Shown: positions 1 to 8,040, counted from the stretch's first letter. The stretch: 64,000 nt of DNA from an uncultured Tateyamaria sp. (GCF_947487805.1 NZ_CANKXW010000002.1:558001-622000); one strand, 5' to 3'. Numbers and translations are program-made. The notes: a model not told the origin generated them from the letters alone.

Positions 1-282
1 GGCCATCGGATCAAGGATACCCCTGATCGTGCGCAGCCCTTCGACCACCTCCCGGCCATCCGGCAAGAGGCGCGCGGTTTTCATGTGACCAAGTTTGTTC
101 ATCTCGGCCAGACCCTGTTCCGACAGCCACACCACGGCGTTTTCCACCTGGTCGATATTGGACGGGATGCCCATTGCACCGCAGCCGATCTTGAGCATGT
201 CGAGAGACAGCTGATCCCCGGTCGTTTCGGCGAGGTGCCGCAGGATCGCCCCACGGCGCTTTTCCTTTTCAATCTCTGCCAC
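1..282 (-). CDS. Phage winged-helix-like protein (VpaChn25_0724-type), 3' part cut by window edge
   Basis: Translating leftward from a GTG at 282 gives about 94 residues with no stop before the edge, beginning VAEIEKEKRRGAILRHLAET. The first 70 residues look like a compact ArsR-like winged helix, with a basic first helix and a segment NAVVWLSEQGLAEMNKLG that resembles a recognition helix and wing. GAGGAG sits 7 bases upstream of the GTG, which supports this start. It follows the DUF2730 gene by 11 bases. Proteins of this type are common next to the Mu gp25/gp26/gp27-like genes of Rhodobacter transposable phages. Function in the phage is unknown. Confidence 0.7.
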   Translation of the reverse strand, partial: MAEIEKEKRRGAILRHLAETTGDQLSLDMLKIGCGAMGIPSNIDQVENAVVWLSEQGLAEMNKLGHMKTARLLPDGREVVEGLRTIRGILDPMA

Positions 283-293
283 TGGCCAACTCC

Positions 294-710
294 TCATTTC
301 TTGTCCTGGGTGCTTGCGGGGCTTGCCCGCAGCGCCGCTTTGTAAAGCGTGTCGACCATGCCGGTCAGTTGTGCGAGGTGGGTCGAAAACGCGCCGCGCA
401 TCTCGGCCATCTCGGACCGGATCAGCGCTACATCGCTGCTTCGCGCCACCGTCTCGAGGGTCCGCTCGACATTGCTCACGCGCCTTTCGATCGTCGCAAA
501 CCCGTCATCGAGACTGCGCAGATCCTCCTCGAGCTTTCCCATGCGATCCGACAGGGCGAGCCGACTGGCGTCCGCCTTGACATCGCCAGCGCTCGCAATC
601 GCCTTGATCCGGCGCTGCAACCAGTAAACACCGCCCGCCCCCACCGAAAATACGGTCAGCATCAGGCCGATCACCAGATCGACGGTGCGCAAAGCCTCGA
701 ACAGTTCCAT
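294..710 (-). CDS. DUF2730 family phage protein (Mu gp25-like)
   Basis: 138 residues. An N-terminal membrane helix (about 9-30) is followed by a long charged, heptad-like region (about 40-125) typical of a coiled coil. This membrane anchor plus coiled coil matches DUF2730, the family of Mu gp25, which lies between the lysis and packaging genes. The start at 710 overlaps the stop of the upstream membrane-protein gene (ATG/TGA sharing), so the two are translationally coupled. A longer in-frame extension upstream runs through the neighbouring gene and was discarded. The molecular role of the family is not known. Confidence 0.75.
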   Translation of the reverse strand: MELFEALRTVDLVIGLMLTVFSVGAGGVYWLQRRIKAIASAGDVKADASRLALSDRMGKLEEDLRSLDDGFATIERRVSNVERTLETVARSSDVALIRSEMAEMRGAFSTHLAQLTGMVDTLYKAALRASPASTQDKK

Positions 711-1129
711 CAGTAGAGCCACCACGCGACAAGGGACCAGATCATCACGGCACCAACCAGCTCGAGGCCGATACGCTGCCGGAAAAACTGCAAGCTCCGG
801 CTGTCGTGATCGACATGCGCGCGTGTCAGCGACACATGCACCGCGTACATGCTGGCCGCCATGATGGCCGACAGGACTTCGGGGGCCGGGTGCAACTGCC
901 ACAGGTTCAGCCCGGACGTCACCAACATGCGTGCGGCAACGTAATAGGCCCGCTCGATCGCCAGACCGATACAACAGAGCGCCAGTGCCGGGATCAGATC
1001 ATAGCGGTCAATAGCCAACTTGACGACGCGGCCATCGAGAAACCGCACGAGGCGGAAAATCAACGTGACCGCAATCAGCAGCAAAAGGACATGGCTGGCC
1101 GCTGCGTATGCGCTGTCGCTCAACCCCAT
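710..1129 (-). CDS. Phage membrane protein of unknown function in lysis cassette
   Basis: 139 residues with four hydrophobic stretches (about 10-28, 45-65, 86-103, 123-138), so probably an integral inner-membrane protein. Its start at 1129 overlaps the holin stop by an ATGA junction and its end touches the DUF2730 start. The position between a holin-like protein and DUF2730 fits a lysis accessory role (second holin or spanin-like), but I recognise no family motif. The longer upstream extension in the same frame overlaps the holin and is not supported. Confidence 0.6.
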   Translation of the reverse strand: MGLSDSAYAAASHVLLLLIAVTLIFRLVRFLDGRVVKLAIDRYDLIPALALCCIGLAIERAYYVAARMLVTSGLNLWQLHPAPEVLSAIMAASMYAVHVSLTRAHVDHDSRSLQFFRQRIGLELVGAVMIWSLVAWWLY

Positions 1130-1641
1130 CAGCGCGCACCCGTCCACTTGGAAATGGCATCCTTGACCGTGTGACCACCCATGTAGAGCGTTAGGAACAG
1201 ACCCGTCAGAGCCATCAGCGTCGCCGCGTCCGTGGGCAAGGCCCACTTCCAGACCGCATTCAGCAGATGCGCGACGATGAGCGTCCAGACCCACAACAGG
1301 CCCAGCAGCATCATCCACAAGGGACGCCATGCCCAGGCAATCCAGTGTTCCTTGTTCAGTTCCGCGTGCTGCAGCTTGAATTGCTCCTCGGCCAGGAGCG
1401 TATGCAGGGCAACCATGCCCGGCGCGATCTGCTCGACCTCGCGGATTGCGCCGACAACCAGATCGGGCGTTGCATCGGCCACGGCGTCCAGCTCGTCCGG
1501 CGCGACCCCGGCCCGCTGCGCGACGGCCTGCAATACTTCACCGGCCAAAGCGGCACCCGCTGGTCCGATCTTGTTGGCCAGAACACGCGACACGATCGGT
1601 GCGCCGATTTGCGTGGCGAGGGAAAGAAGGGCTGCGCTCAT
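1129..1641 (-). CDS. 3TM-type holin
   Basis: 170 residues. The N-terminal half (1-80) is an amphipathic Ala-rich region. The segment EEQFKLQHAELNKEHWIAWAWRPLW leads into hydrophobic helices at about 108-128 and 141-157. The W-x-A-W-R-P-x-W segment ahead of the membrane helices is typical of the Holin_3TM family. It would form lesions in the inner membrane at the end of the lytic cycle and release the endolysin encoded two genes upstream. The start at 1641 was chosen over a longer frame because the extra residues overlap the preceding gene. Confidence 0.75.
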   Translation of the reverse strand: MSAALLSLATQIGAPIVSRVLANKIGPAGAALAGEVLQAVAQRAGVAPDELDAVADATPDLVVGAIREVEQIAPGMVALHTLLAEEQFKLQHAELNKEHWIAWAWRPLWMMLLGLLWVWTLIVAHLLNAVWKWALPTDAATLMALTGLFLTLYMGGHTVKDAISKWTGAR

Positions 1642-1642
1642 C

Positions 1643-1954
1643 TCAATGCACCTCCCCTTCCTCGGGTAGCGTGAATGCCTCCCAGCCAGTCCCGGCGGAC
1701 ACAAGGCACGCCAACCCATTCGCATGGGTCACGACAATGGAAAAGCTGCCACCGTCGCGATGGGCAAACACTGTCACCATCTGAGTTTCAGACGCCATGC
1801 CGCGCCAGATGGGGTGCTCCTGATAGGTCGATGTCAGCCGATCCTTGAGCACTTCGGCGGGCGAACACGGGGCGCTTTGCTGGGCGATCGCAGAGCCGTG
1901 GAACGCAGCCATGGCCAGCGGGGCAAGACCTGCAAGAATGAAGAAACGTCGCAT
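1643..1954 (-). CDS. Secreted phage protein in the lysis cassette
   Basis: 103 residues with a clear signal peptide (basic MRRFF, hydrophobic core 5-18, AIAQ cleavage region near 22-25). Mature part is about 78 residues with two cysteines (C30 and about C83). It could be an outer spanin-like or periplasmic lysis factor because it lies between the endolysin and the holin, but there is no lipobox Cys directly after the signal and no diagnostic domain. Its start overlaps the endolysin stop by one base. Confidence 0.6.
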   Translation of the reverse strand: MRRFFILAGLAPLAMAAFHGSAIAQQSAPCSPAEVLKDRLTSTYQEHPIWRGMASETQMVTVFAHRDGGSFSIVVTHANGLACLVSAGTGWEAFTLPEEGEVH

Positions 1955-2913
1955 CAGAAACTCCTCAGGAATTTGGCAAGGCGGGGCGCAAGACCCTGCA
2001 CCTCCGTGGCGATCGCATCGCGGTACTGGTACGCCTTCCAGGCCAACCAGAGCGCGCCGATCAGGATGATGATCCAGCCAAGTGCATCGACGGACACACC
2101 GGCGACACCTTCGGCAGCCTGGTCCGGCACAACCATGGTGGTCCCTGCACCGCCCACCACGGTGGCAGCGGGACCGGCAGGGGCCGATCGTGCATCGACA
2201 TGCCGCTTGAGCGCCGAAAGACTGGCGCGGCCAAAGATCCCATCGACTGTCAAATCACTGTCGCGCTGGAACTGGCGGAGCGCCGCCTCGGCAATGCCGG
2301 TTTCGTCGTCACCGGGATCATATCCCAGCGTCACGAACATCGCGCGGATATCGGCCATGTCCGTGACCGATAGCGGCAGCGCGACACGTGCCTGGCCCCG
2401 GCGTTTGGCCGGTTCCGTTTTTGCAACGCCGTGGTAGATCCCGTGCAACAGCAGATCCGCCTCTTCGGCGCGACGACGCACAAGACCCGGCAGCACGCGA
2501 CCACCCGCTTTTTTCCAAAGCCCCAGCCGCAGGCGCGCTTGCTCGGAATGACCGTTCAACCACGCCCGCACCCAGCTCGCACGGTGAATGGCACCTGTGT
2601 TCCAATCGAAGCTAACCCCGGCATCAAACTCATATTGGCGCGCGTCGGGCATCGCCTTGGCAACGCGTGGTTCGTAGTTCCGCTGCAAGGCCAGGGTGAG
2701 AAGCCGGGACGCGTCCTGTTTCGACAACCGCATGCCCGCGCGCGGTGTCACGACGCCAGAGGCTTTCGTCAGACCGGCACCGATGGTCCAGATGCCAATC
2801 GGATCGCGGTAGGCCTTGAGAACGACACCCTCGTGCAGCTCAAGGAAGGCGACACCGTGTTCACTGGTGCGGCGGGGCGTGTCAGGGTCGGGCATTTGGG
2901 GGGAATTGCTCAT
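1954..2913 (-). CDS. Endolysin: GH24 lysozyme with C-terminal peptidoglycan-binding region and membrane anchor
   Basis: 319 residues. Residues 17-165 form a T4-type lysozyme (GH24) domain with the canonical E-8-D-5-T catalytic triad at E28, D37 and T43. Residues about 180-235 match a peptidoglycan-binding type-1 repeat (GYDPG...ALRQFQRDSDLTVDGIFG). A hydrophobic helix at about 272-293 is followed by a short C-tail, so the enzyme is probably membrane tethered, unusual for a simple soluble endolysin. It hydrolyses the glycan backbone of murein for cell lysis. GGAGG lies 5 bases before the ATG. Lies upstream of the holin in the same transcript. Confidence 0.9.
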   Translation of the reverse strand: MSNSPQMPDPDTPRRTSEHGVAFLELHEGVVLKAYRDPIGIWTIGAGLTKASGVVTPRAGMRLSKQDASRLLTLALQRNYEPRVAKAMPDARQYEFDAGVSFDWNTGAIHRASWVRAWLNGHSEQARLRLGLWKKAGGRVLPGLVRRRAEEADLLLHGIYHGVAKTEPAKRRGQARVALPLSVTDMADIRAMFVTLGYDPGDDETGIAEAALRQFQRDSDLTVDGIFGRASLSALKRHVDARSAPAGPAATVVGGAGTTMVVPDQAAEGVAGVSVDALGWIIILIGALWLAWKAYQYRDAIATEVQGLAPRLAKFLRSF

Positions 2914-2982
2914 CGAGACCTCCGTTCAACGGGGTCAGGATGCCAAGGCGCAGCACTTGCAAACGTCCGAAACGTTCCCCGA

Positions 2983-3408
2983 TCAGTCGAAGAGGGGCAG
3001 TTGTCCGCCTTCGGGGATATCGTCCCTGCTGATCGGCTCAGGAGCCGGTGTCGCACGATTTGGCAACAGTTTGCGGGCGTTTTGAACGGTGGTTCTGGAG
3101 CACCGCAATTTGCGGATGATCTCGGCGGTTGTGTGCCCTTCCGCATCCAGCGCATGGACCAACCAGGTGCGCGGGATCGGGATCTCGTGGCGGCGATTGG
3201 GCAGCATTTCACCCAGGCGGATCAGGCGGTCGCGCCCGATCAGGGCCTCGGCCTCGGACCGCCCCTTGGGATCATCGGGAAAATAGAGCGAGCAGCCTGC
3301 GAACTGGATCAGGAATTCGACCGCCAAGGCTGGCCCCAAGGCAGACACGAAGGCATCGATATGGGCGGGGTGCGGTGGGTAGTGAGGTGTGGGGGCATTC
3401 TGTTTCAT
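2983..3408 (-). CDS. Mor-like phage HTH transcription activator
   Basis: 141 residues starting MKQNAPTPHY. The C-terminal part has a strong helix-turn-helix: IPRTWLVHALDAEG then HTTAEIIRKLRCSRTTVQNARKLL (about 79-115). The N-terminal half is a hydrophobic helical domain that may dimerise. Its size, HTH near the C-terminus and location between the early genes (GemA side) and the lysis genes match the Mu middle regulator Mor, which switches on late-gene regulation. It overlaps the next upstream gene by ATGA. A 70-base gap separates it from the endolysin and could carry the regulated late promoter. Confidence 0.6.
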   Translation of the reverse strand: MKQNAPTPHYPPHPAHIDAFVSALGPALAVEFLIQFAGCSLYFPDDPKGRSEAEALIGRDRLIRLGEMLPNRRHEIPIPRTWLVHALDAEGHTTAEIIRKLRCSRTTVQNARKLLPNRATPAPEPISRDDIPEGGQLPLFD

Positions 3409-3665
3409 TCGCGCTGCCGCCGTTTCCGCCCGCCCTGCCCCTGTTTCGGCAGATGCTGGGGCATGACGGTCACGACCACACCGCTCGCGCTCAGGATGTA
3501 TCGGAACCCTTCGATATTGACCGAGCACATGCCCTCGTGGCCCTCCGTCGCGGTGTCCACACGCCGCCCGATGTCACGCCGCACCGTCTCGACGTCCAGC
3601 CCCCTGACGCGCTCCAGATAGCGCAGCACGGCGTGGTCGGAAACAGTGTGGCGCGGCAGTTTCAT
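3405..3665 (-). CDS. Small conserved phage protein, unknown function
   Basis: 86 residues, beginning MKLPRHTVSDHAVLRYLERV and ending in a very basic tail (GQGGRKRRQRE). The HAVLRYLERVRGLDVETVRRDI segment resembles small DNA- or RNA-associated alpha/beta proteins found in Rhodobacter Mu-like phages. It overlaps GemA upstream and the Mor-like gene downstream by 4 bases each, so it belongs to a tightly coupled unit. No catalytic motif is visible. Confidence 0.6.
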   Translation of the reverse strand: MKLPRHTVSDHAVLRYLERVRGLDVETVRRDIGRRVDTATEGHEGMCSVNIEGFRYILSASGVVVTVMPQHLPKQGQGGRKRRQRE

Positions 3666-4108
3666 CGGCTGATACGCGCCCAGTCGAACGGGACGCTCTT
3701 GCGCTTCATCCAGGCCTTCAGTGCGGCGATGACCGCTTCGATCTTGTCGGCATCGCGCAGCATGTCGATATCGGCCGGAACTGTGCCCCAGGCGTCCTCA
3801 AAGCGCTTCCGGATGAAGGCGTTCAAACCTTCGCGACTGGGCCGATCCAGTTCGCCCGCGTCCTGGAGGGCCTTCCAGAGAACATGCACAAGCCGCAGAT
3901 CGGACCGCGGGGCTGGGGGATGCTTGCGTTTGCCCTTGGGATTGAACCCGTCTGCGCGCAACCGATCGATCACCGCCTTCATCTCATCATCGGTCATGTC
4001 GGTCATGGATGACTTGCCACAGACCTGCAATTGCAATGCCTTGCGCGCCTCATTGTCGAGACCCAGCTGGGCGCAGCCGACGAAGATGGTTCTCTGAAGT
4101 GCGCGCAT
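3662..4108 (-). CDS. gemA: GemA/Mu gp16-like regulatory protein
   Basis: 148 residues. The start MRALQRTIFVGCAQLGLDNEARKAL and the later segment RLVHVLWKALQDAGELDRPSREGLNAFI are characteristic of the Mu gp16/GemA family (DUF1018). A Lys-rich proline linker (KGKRKHPPAP) joins the two helical parts. In Mu, GemA modulates host gene expression and DNA topology during early development. Here it sits in the usual place between the semi-essential early genes and Mor. Confidence in the family is good; the role in this phage is by analogy. Confidence 0.8.
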   Translation of the reverse strand: MRALQRTIFVGCAQLGLDNEARKALQLQVCGKSSMTDMTDDEMKAVIDRLRADGFNPKGKRKHPPAPRSDLRLVHVLWKALQDAGELDRPSREGLNAFIRKRFEDAWGTVPADIDMLRDADKIEAVIAALKAWMKRKSVPFDWARISR

Positions 4109-4109
4109 A

Positions 4110-4379
4110 TCAAGCCTCCTCGATCAGCTTCCAGGTCGGCAGGCAAACCCGGTCGACGGCACTGCCGCGAAAACCGATGGGGTGGCGACCGGCAACCAGC
4201 CGTTCGCCCTTTCCAGCGCCCCACTTCGTATGCAGCGCATCGCCAGAAATCAGGCGATCTCCCGCGATGGCGATCATCGCTTGCTCGAGGTCCTCAAAGT
4301 CGGTTTCGATCAGTTCGAATGCAAACTTGTCGCTCGACCGCGCATGCGGCTTAAAGAAAACCTGAATGACACAAGGCAT
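4110..4379 (-). CDS. Hypothetical phage protein
   Basis: 89 residues (MPCVIQVFFKPHARSSDKFA...). A beta-rich N-terminus is followed by an acidic helix (ETDFEDLEQAMIAIAGDRL) and a basic Gly-rich loop. I recognise no family. It starts on the last base of the ASCH-domain gene stop, so it is co-translated with it. Longer in-frame extensions through the ASCH gene were discarded. Confidence 0.5.
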   Translation of the reverse strand: MPCVIQVFFKPHARSSDKFAFELIETDFEDLEQAMIAIAGDRLISGDALHTKWGAGKGERLVAGRHPIGFRGSAVDRVCLPTWKLIEEA

Positions 4380-4834
4380 CAGTTCTTTCCCCTTCTGTTG
4401 ACTGCGGATGGATAGAGCACCTCCAACGGATGCACGCCCCAGCCGATGATGACCCCATCGAATTCGCGGGCGTTCGAGCCCGCGACCGCGGTTGTCTTTT
4501 GCCGCTGCCAGAAGCAGTGCATCGCATCGGCATCCCGGAAACCGTCCAGCCGCGCAAAGGCGTCCAGATCGCGCGGCATCACCTCGTCCTGCAAATCCGG
4601 CCCGGTCCAGATCGAGATGATCTCTGTCGAATTGAACAGGATGTTGATCGGGTCGACGAAACGGCAGGTCGGATCCGGTATGATCTTGAAGCAGTCCGGA
4701 CGTCGCATCTTGCAATAAAGCTGGAGCGCCTCGCCTGGGCGGGCATGGCGCTTGCGTTGCCCCCGGATCGTATGGGTTTTAAGACCGGACTGGATGTCGG
4801 GGGCGAATTGCGTCTGGAAGGAATAGGCGACCAT
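4379..4834 (-). CDS. ASCH-domain phage protein
   Basis: 151 residues from MVAYSFQTQFAPDIQSGLKTHTIRG. This opening (a beta strand, a basic loop ending T-H-T-I-R-G-x-R, then a segment typical of PGEALQLY) is the ASCH/PUA-like fold signature; Q-F-A-P-x-I-x-x-G-x-K-x-H-T-I-R-x-x-R is well conserved in phage ASCH proteins. ASCH domains bind RNA and some are N4-acetylcytidine-type amidohydrolases, so a role in nucleic acid or nucleotide chemistry is plausible but unproven. Overlaps neighbours at both ends. Confidence 0.7.
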   Translation of the reverse strand: MVAYSFQTQFAPDIQSGLKTHTIRGQRKRHARPGEALQLYCKMRRPDCFKIIPDPTCRFVDPINILFNSTEIISIWTGPDLQDEVMPRDLDAFARLDGFRDADAMHCFWQRQKTTAVAGSNAREFDGVIIGWGVHPLEVLYPSAVNRRGKN

Positions 4835-5118
4835 CAGATTGCCCTGGCATTCGAGGCGGGGGTGTTGCCTTGCGCTACGTCGATATCGAACTGGGCGGAC
4901 GCCCGACCAATCACACGGTTCTTTTCGATCGAGGTTTCGATGACATCTTGTGGCGTCCCATCCGCCTCGCATAGGCGCTCAAGACGCCCGAGTATTTCCG
5001 CCAGAAGGCAAAGCGCCAGCAGCTTGCCGCGCAGCCTCATGACCTCCAAGACAGAGCGCGAGATGTGACCGTGCAGCGCCTTCTGTTCATCTGTTGCAGC
5101 GAATGTCTGATCAGCCAT
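4834..5118 (-). CDS. Hypothetical phage protein
   Basis: 94 residues starting MADQTFAATDEQKALHGHIS. Mostly helical with a hydrophobic central helix (LRGKLLALCLLAEILGRLERL, about 30-50) that looks like a coiled-coil or packing helix more than a membrane span because charged residues flank it closely. It overlaps the DUF3164 gene by 8 bases. No family recognised; such small helical proteins are frequent next to DUF3164 in Mu-like phages. Confidence 0.5.
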   Translation of the reverse strand: MADQTFAATDEQKALHGHISRSVLEVMRLRGKLLALCLLAEILGRLERLCEADGTPQDVIETSIEKNRVIGRASAQFDIDVAQGNTPASNARAI

Positions 5119-5749
5119 CCGCCGCGCCCTCCGTCTCATAGGCGTTCGCCAGGTTGATCGGCAAAGCGCGCAACCGGCCATGTTCGTCGGCCACAGAGAT
5201 CTGGAAATATTCCTTGCTGCCAATCACCCGCATGCTGTCCGCGATCGCGTCCATCGCCCTGTCCCATTTGGAATGCGGCGGGTCGACCTTCAGGCGGCGC
5301 AGCGCGTACATCTGCTCGCGGTTCACGCGGCCCTGCTCGTCCACTTTGAAGGCGTGGTTCAACAGGGCTTTCACGACGTCCGGAACGCCGTCGCTGACCT
5401 CCTCGAGGTATTCGCCCAGCAGATCCTTGGCGACCTGCAACTCCGCGCCGAAATGCACCCGGTCCTGAACGCGGATCTCGACCTTCACCTTGCCGTCGTA
5501 GCTCGTGAAGCTGACATTGCCCTTGGCCCCGCCCCGCTTGGCCTCATACTTGTCGTAAAGCAGGTCGGTCAGAAGGTTCACATCGTCAAAGGAATGGCCG
5601 CGGAACCGTGCGATCTGGTTCATCAATGCGACGGCGTGGCCCTCGATCGACCGCACCACCTCCTCGATGTCGCGGTCCATGTCAGAGATCAGGTGATCCG
5701 GTACCGAACGCCCCTTGGCGTCGATCCAGTTGTGTGTCTGGTCAGTCAT
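5111..5749 (-). CDS. DUF3164 family phage protein (Mu early region)
   Basis: 212 residues. The opening W-I-D-A-K-G-R-S-V-P segment, the KYEAKRGGAKGNVSFTSYDGK strand pair and the tail containing DSMRVIGSKEYFQI are diagnostic of DUF3164, a family found almost only in Mu-like transposable phages. Function is unknown, although the conserved late-central block resembles proteins that act with the host recombination or Mu Sot/Gam-type region. Overlaps the next upstream gene by 4 bases. Confidence 0.8.
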   Translation of the reverse strand: MTDQTHNWIDAKGRSVPDHLISDMDRDIEEVVRSIEGHAVALMNQIARFRGHSFDDVNLLTDLLYDKYEAKRGGAKGNVSFTSYDGKVKVEIRVQDRVHFGAELQVAKDLLGEYLEEVSDGVPDVVKALLNHAFKVDEQGRVNREQMYALRRLKVDPPHSKWDRAMDAIADSMRVIGSKEYFQISVADEHGRLRALPINLANAYETEGAADG

Positions 5750-5997
5750 GATTGGTCCTCGTTCTTGGGTTTTGGCAAAAGCGCCTGGGCAAGTGATCCG
5801 TGCTGCTCGGCGCGTGTCATGGTTGGATCGGGTGGTGGCGTCAGCGCGCCGGACTGGACAAGCAAGCAGGCCATCGCGTCGATTTCGTCCATCGAGCAGA
5901 GCGTCGTGCCGCGCGGTCCCAAGAGGTCGATCTTGTGAACCGCGCTGCGCGCCAGGCGCAGCATTTCGGCGGAAGTAAACCGGGTCGGATCATCCAT
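5746..5997 (-). CDS. Small hypothetical phage protein
   Basis: 83 residues from MDDPTRFTSAEMLRLARSAV. N-terminal amphipathic helix then a short hydrophobic region (DEIDAMACLLVQSGAL) and a polar tail. The start at 5997 overlaps the end of the RHH/HTH gene by 8 bases. No domain is recognised. Confidence 0.45.
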   Translation of the reverse strand: MDDPTRFTSAEMLRLARSAVHKIDLLGPRGTTLCSMDEIDAMACLLVQSGALTPPPDPTMTRAEQHGSLAQALLPKPKNEDQS

Positions 5998-6355
5998 GGC
6001 GCGCCCACCTTTCCAGCAGTCCGGTTTCAAGGATCTGCCGTGCGAGATCCTCCGGAGCCTTGCCGACCCGTTCCGCCTCTGCGGTAAGCAGGCCGTGCAG
6101 GCGGTTTGGAATGACGATCTGATGGTCGAGCGTGGCCGGTTCAATGGCCTCGGCCTTGACCGTCCGCGACCCTTTCAAGGGGGGAAAGTCCACACCGGAT
6201 TTCCGAGCACGCCGGATCGCATAGCTCACGGTCGCAAGCGACGTGTTCAAGCGCCGCGCGATCTCGTTCGGCCCCATCCCGTCGGTGCGCAGCGCCACGA
6301 TCTTGTCTGTCCGCCCGGTGTCTGTGTGCTGTTCGAACTGGTGATGTTTGGTCAT
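5990..6355 (-). CDS. Phage HTH DNA-binding protein
   Basis: 121 residues. Residues 15-55 hold a resolvase/Hin-type helix-turn-helix: TDKIVALRTDGMGPNEIARRLNTSLATVSYAIRRARKSG. The second half contains an IVIPNRLHGLLTAEAERVGKAPEDLARQILETGL segment that has the shape of a ribbon-helix-helix or Arc-like helix pair. Two potential DNA-binding parts in one small protein suggest a phage regulator or DNA-bridging factor. It overlaps genes on both sides by 4-8 bases. Confidence 0.6.
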   Translation of the reverse strand: MTKHHQFEQHTDTGRTDKIVALRTDGMGPNEIARRLNTSLATVSYAIRRARKSGVDFPPLKGSRTVKAEAIEPATLDHQIVIPNRLHGLLTAEAERVGKAPEDLARQILETGLLERWARHG

Positions 6356-6723
6356 GTCTCGCTGCCTTCTGGTTTGGACCGGGGACAGGCGCGGCAGGCC
6401 GCGGCCATGCGCTTGTGCAGGCTGTTGGCCGCGTTGCCCTTGCGGGCACGCAACCGCCATGCGGTGCACTTTTGCGGCCCGATCTCGCCGAGCATTGGAC
6501 AGGTGATGCGCACGTCCATGAGAACGCCGCGCACGCTGTTCTCGATGTTCTGCGTGTTCGCACGGTAGGTGTTGCCCAGGACCGAGTTGATCGCGCCGGG
6601 CGTATAAGACAGCCTGCGCGCGACGCTGGACTGGCTGGTGCGATCTGCCTCAAGCGCCAGAACCTCGACCCAGTCCGGCACATCGCCGCCATAGGCCTCC
6701 TTTGCCTTGGACAGCGCACTCAT
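6352..6723 (-). CDS. Phage HTH protein with C-terminal Cys motif
   Basis: 123 residues. Residues 25-60 form an HTH (TSQSSVARRLSYTPGAINSVLGNTY). The C-terminal half carries CPMLGEI...KC...KRMAAACRACPRS, four cysteines in a pattern that could bind zinc. This HTH plus conserved CP-x-LGEI motif recurs in Rhodobacterales Mu-like phages upstream of MuB. A role as early regulator is inferred from the HTH; targets are unknown. Confidence 0.6.
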   Translation of the reverse strand: MSALSKAKEAYGGDVPDWVEVLALEADRTSQSSVARRLSYTPGAINSVLGNTYRANTQNIENSVRGVLMDVRITCPMLGEIGPQKCTAWRLRARKGNAANSLHKRMAAACRACPRSKPEGSET

Positions 6724-7247
6724 GACCCGTCTCCCAGCGGCACAAACGCGCCGTCATTCTGGTCGAGCAGGCCGGTGATCCGACGCTTGACCGGTGCACG
6801 ACGTCCGGTGTTGTTGATAAGACGGTATTTCGGCTGTTTCTTGCCCGGCACGGCCTGCTCGAGACACCGCAAATACCCTGCAGTCATCAGGGCGCGGCTG
6901 TATTGGCGGGCGTGGGTTTCGGTGATCTCAATGCCAAGCTGATCGCCAATCGCAACCAGATCCAGCGGCGTGAAATAGGCCTGCCGCCGCATCACCGCCC
7001 ACATCGCGTCCTCGCGTGTTTTGGGCTTGGGCGCGTCCGCCCTTTTCGCGCGGGTGCCAGCCATGCGGAACCACTTGCGATTGCCATCAAGCCGGGCAAT
7101 CTCGATGGTCCCTGCCTTGGCCCACCGCAACAGGTAAACCTGCGCGGAACTGAGTGGCACGCCGCCCGCGGCGAGGTCCTCCCAGTGGAACTCCTCGTGC
7201 TTGGCCGCGATGTCCCAGGCGGCTTTTTCCTGCTCTGATCTGAACAT
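6720..7247 (-). CDS. Hypothetical Mu-like early protein with winged-helix-like halves
   Basis: 175 residues. The first 60 residues (FHWEDLAAGGVPLSSAQVYLLRWAKAGTIEIARLDGNRKWFRM) read like a winged helix, and residues 80-145 (MWAVMRRQAYFTPLDLVAIGDQLGIEITETHARQYSRALMTAGYL) like a second. A tandem winged-helix arrangement is therefore plausible. It lies directly downstream of MuB (adjacent/overlapping stop-start), the usual position for accessory early proteins. Function unassigned. Confidence 0.55.
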   Translation of the reverse strand: MFRSEQEKAAWDIAAKHEEFHWEDLAAGGVPLSSAQVYLLRWAKAGTIEIARLDGNRKWFRMAGTRAKRADAPKPKTREDAMWAVMRRQAYFTPLDLVAIGDQLGIEITETHARQYSRALMTAGYLRCLEQAVPGKKQPKYRLINNTGRRAPVKRRITGLLDQNDGAFVPLGDGS

Positions 7248-8029
7248 CAGCCGACGCTCCGGGTTGCCATCAACTCGACGCGCGCACTGGAACGCGGCTC
7301 TGCGTTCACCGGGATCATGTCGCCGTTCATGAAGGGCCGCTTGCCCCAGTCCTCTCTGGAGAAGCTGACAACCCCCTGCGCCTGGGCCGCGTTGCGCACG
7401 GTGCCAAGCATGCCCGAGACCCGCGCGACAGACCCGTTGGCCTGCTGCACGATTTCGGTCATCAGGACCGGGTCGATGTCGACACCGGGGGCATAGACCT
7501 GCGCCAACCGCGTTGCATCGGCCATGTTGCAGGGCGGCGCTTGCACCCGACCTGTGACCCGGTTGTAGATGTTGGCTGTACCGCGCAGGTGGTCATAGAG
7601 CTTGGGCTCACCCACCAGAATGACCGGCACGATGCTGCCCGCGAGGTTGTAGATGTCGCGCGCCATGCCGATCATGTTGCGCTTCACCAGGTACTGCGCA
7701 TCGTCGATGATCAGAGGGACTTGTTCACCGTCCAGAAAGCTGGCGATTGCGCGTATCTGGCTTGCCGCATCCCGCCGGGCGGGAATGTCGTAGGCTTCGG
7801 TGATGCTGGTCAGAAAATCCAGCTTGCTGGTGTTCTCGATCACCTCGACGACGAGGGCGTTGTAGGCGACCTCACACACAGCGGTGGCAAAGGTCTTACC
7901 CGCCCCGGAGGGGCCATGATAACACCCCATGCGGTGCTGCCCGATCGGCGCATCAATCATCTCCTGAACCAGCGTGGTCATCGCCTCGACGCTCCGAAGC
8001 TGGACAATGCCGCCACTCACTTGTGCCAT
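7247..8029 (-). CDS. MuB-like AAA+ ATPase, transposition target selector
   Basis: 260 residues. Walker A GPSGAGKT at 39-46, Walker B LIIDD at 106-110, sensor-like VILVGEP near 136-142. MuB binds DNA as ATP-dependent filaments, delivers target DNA to the MuA transpososome and protects the phage from self-insertion. It has the length of the AAA core, shorter than Mu B (312 aa), and lacks the N-terminal HTH extension of Mu B, as in many Rhodobacter Mu-like phages. Located 11 bases downstream of the transposase gene. Confidence 0.9.
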   Translation of the reverse strand: MAQVSGGIVQLRSVEAMTTLVQEMIDAPIGQHRMGCYHGPSGAGKTFATAVCEVAYNALVVEVIENTSKLDFLTSITEAYDIPARRDAASQIRAIASFLDGEQVPLIIDDAQYLVKRNMIGMARDIYNLAGSIVPVILVGEPKLYDHLRGTANIYNRVTGRVQAPPCNMADATRLAQVYAPGVDIDPVLMTEIVQQANGSVARVSGMLGTVRNAAQAQGVVSFSREDWGKRPFMNGDMIPVNAEPRSSARVELMATRSVG

Positions 8030-8040
8030 CTGCTATCCTC

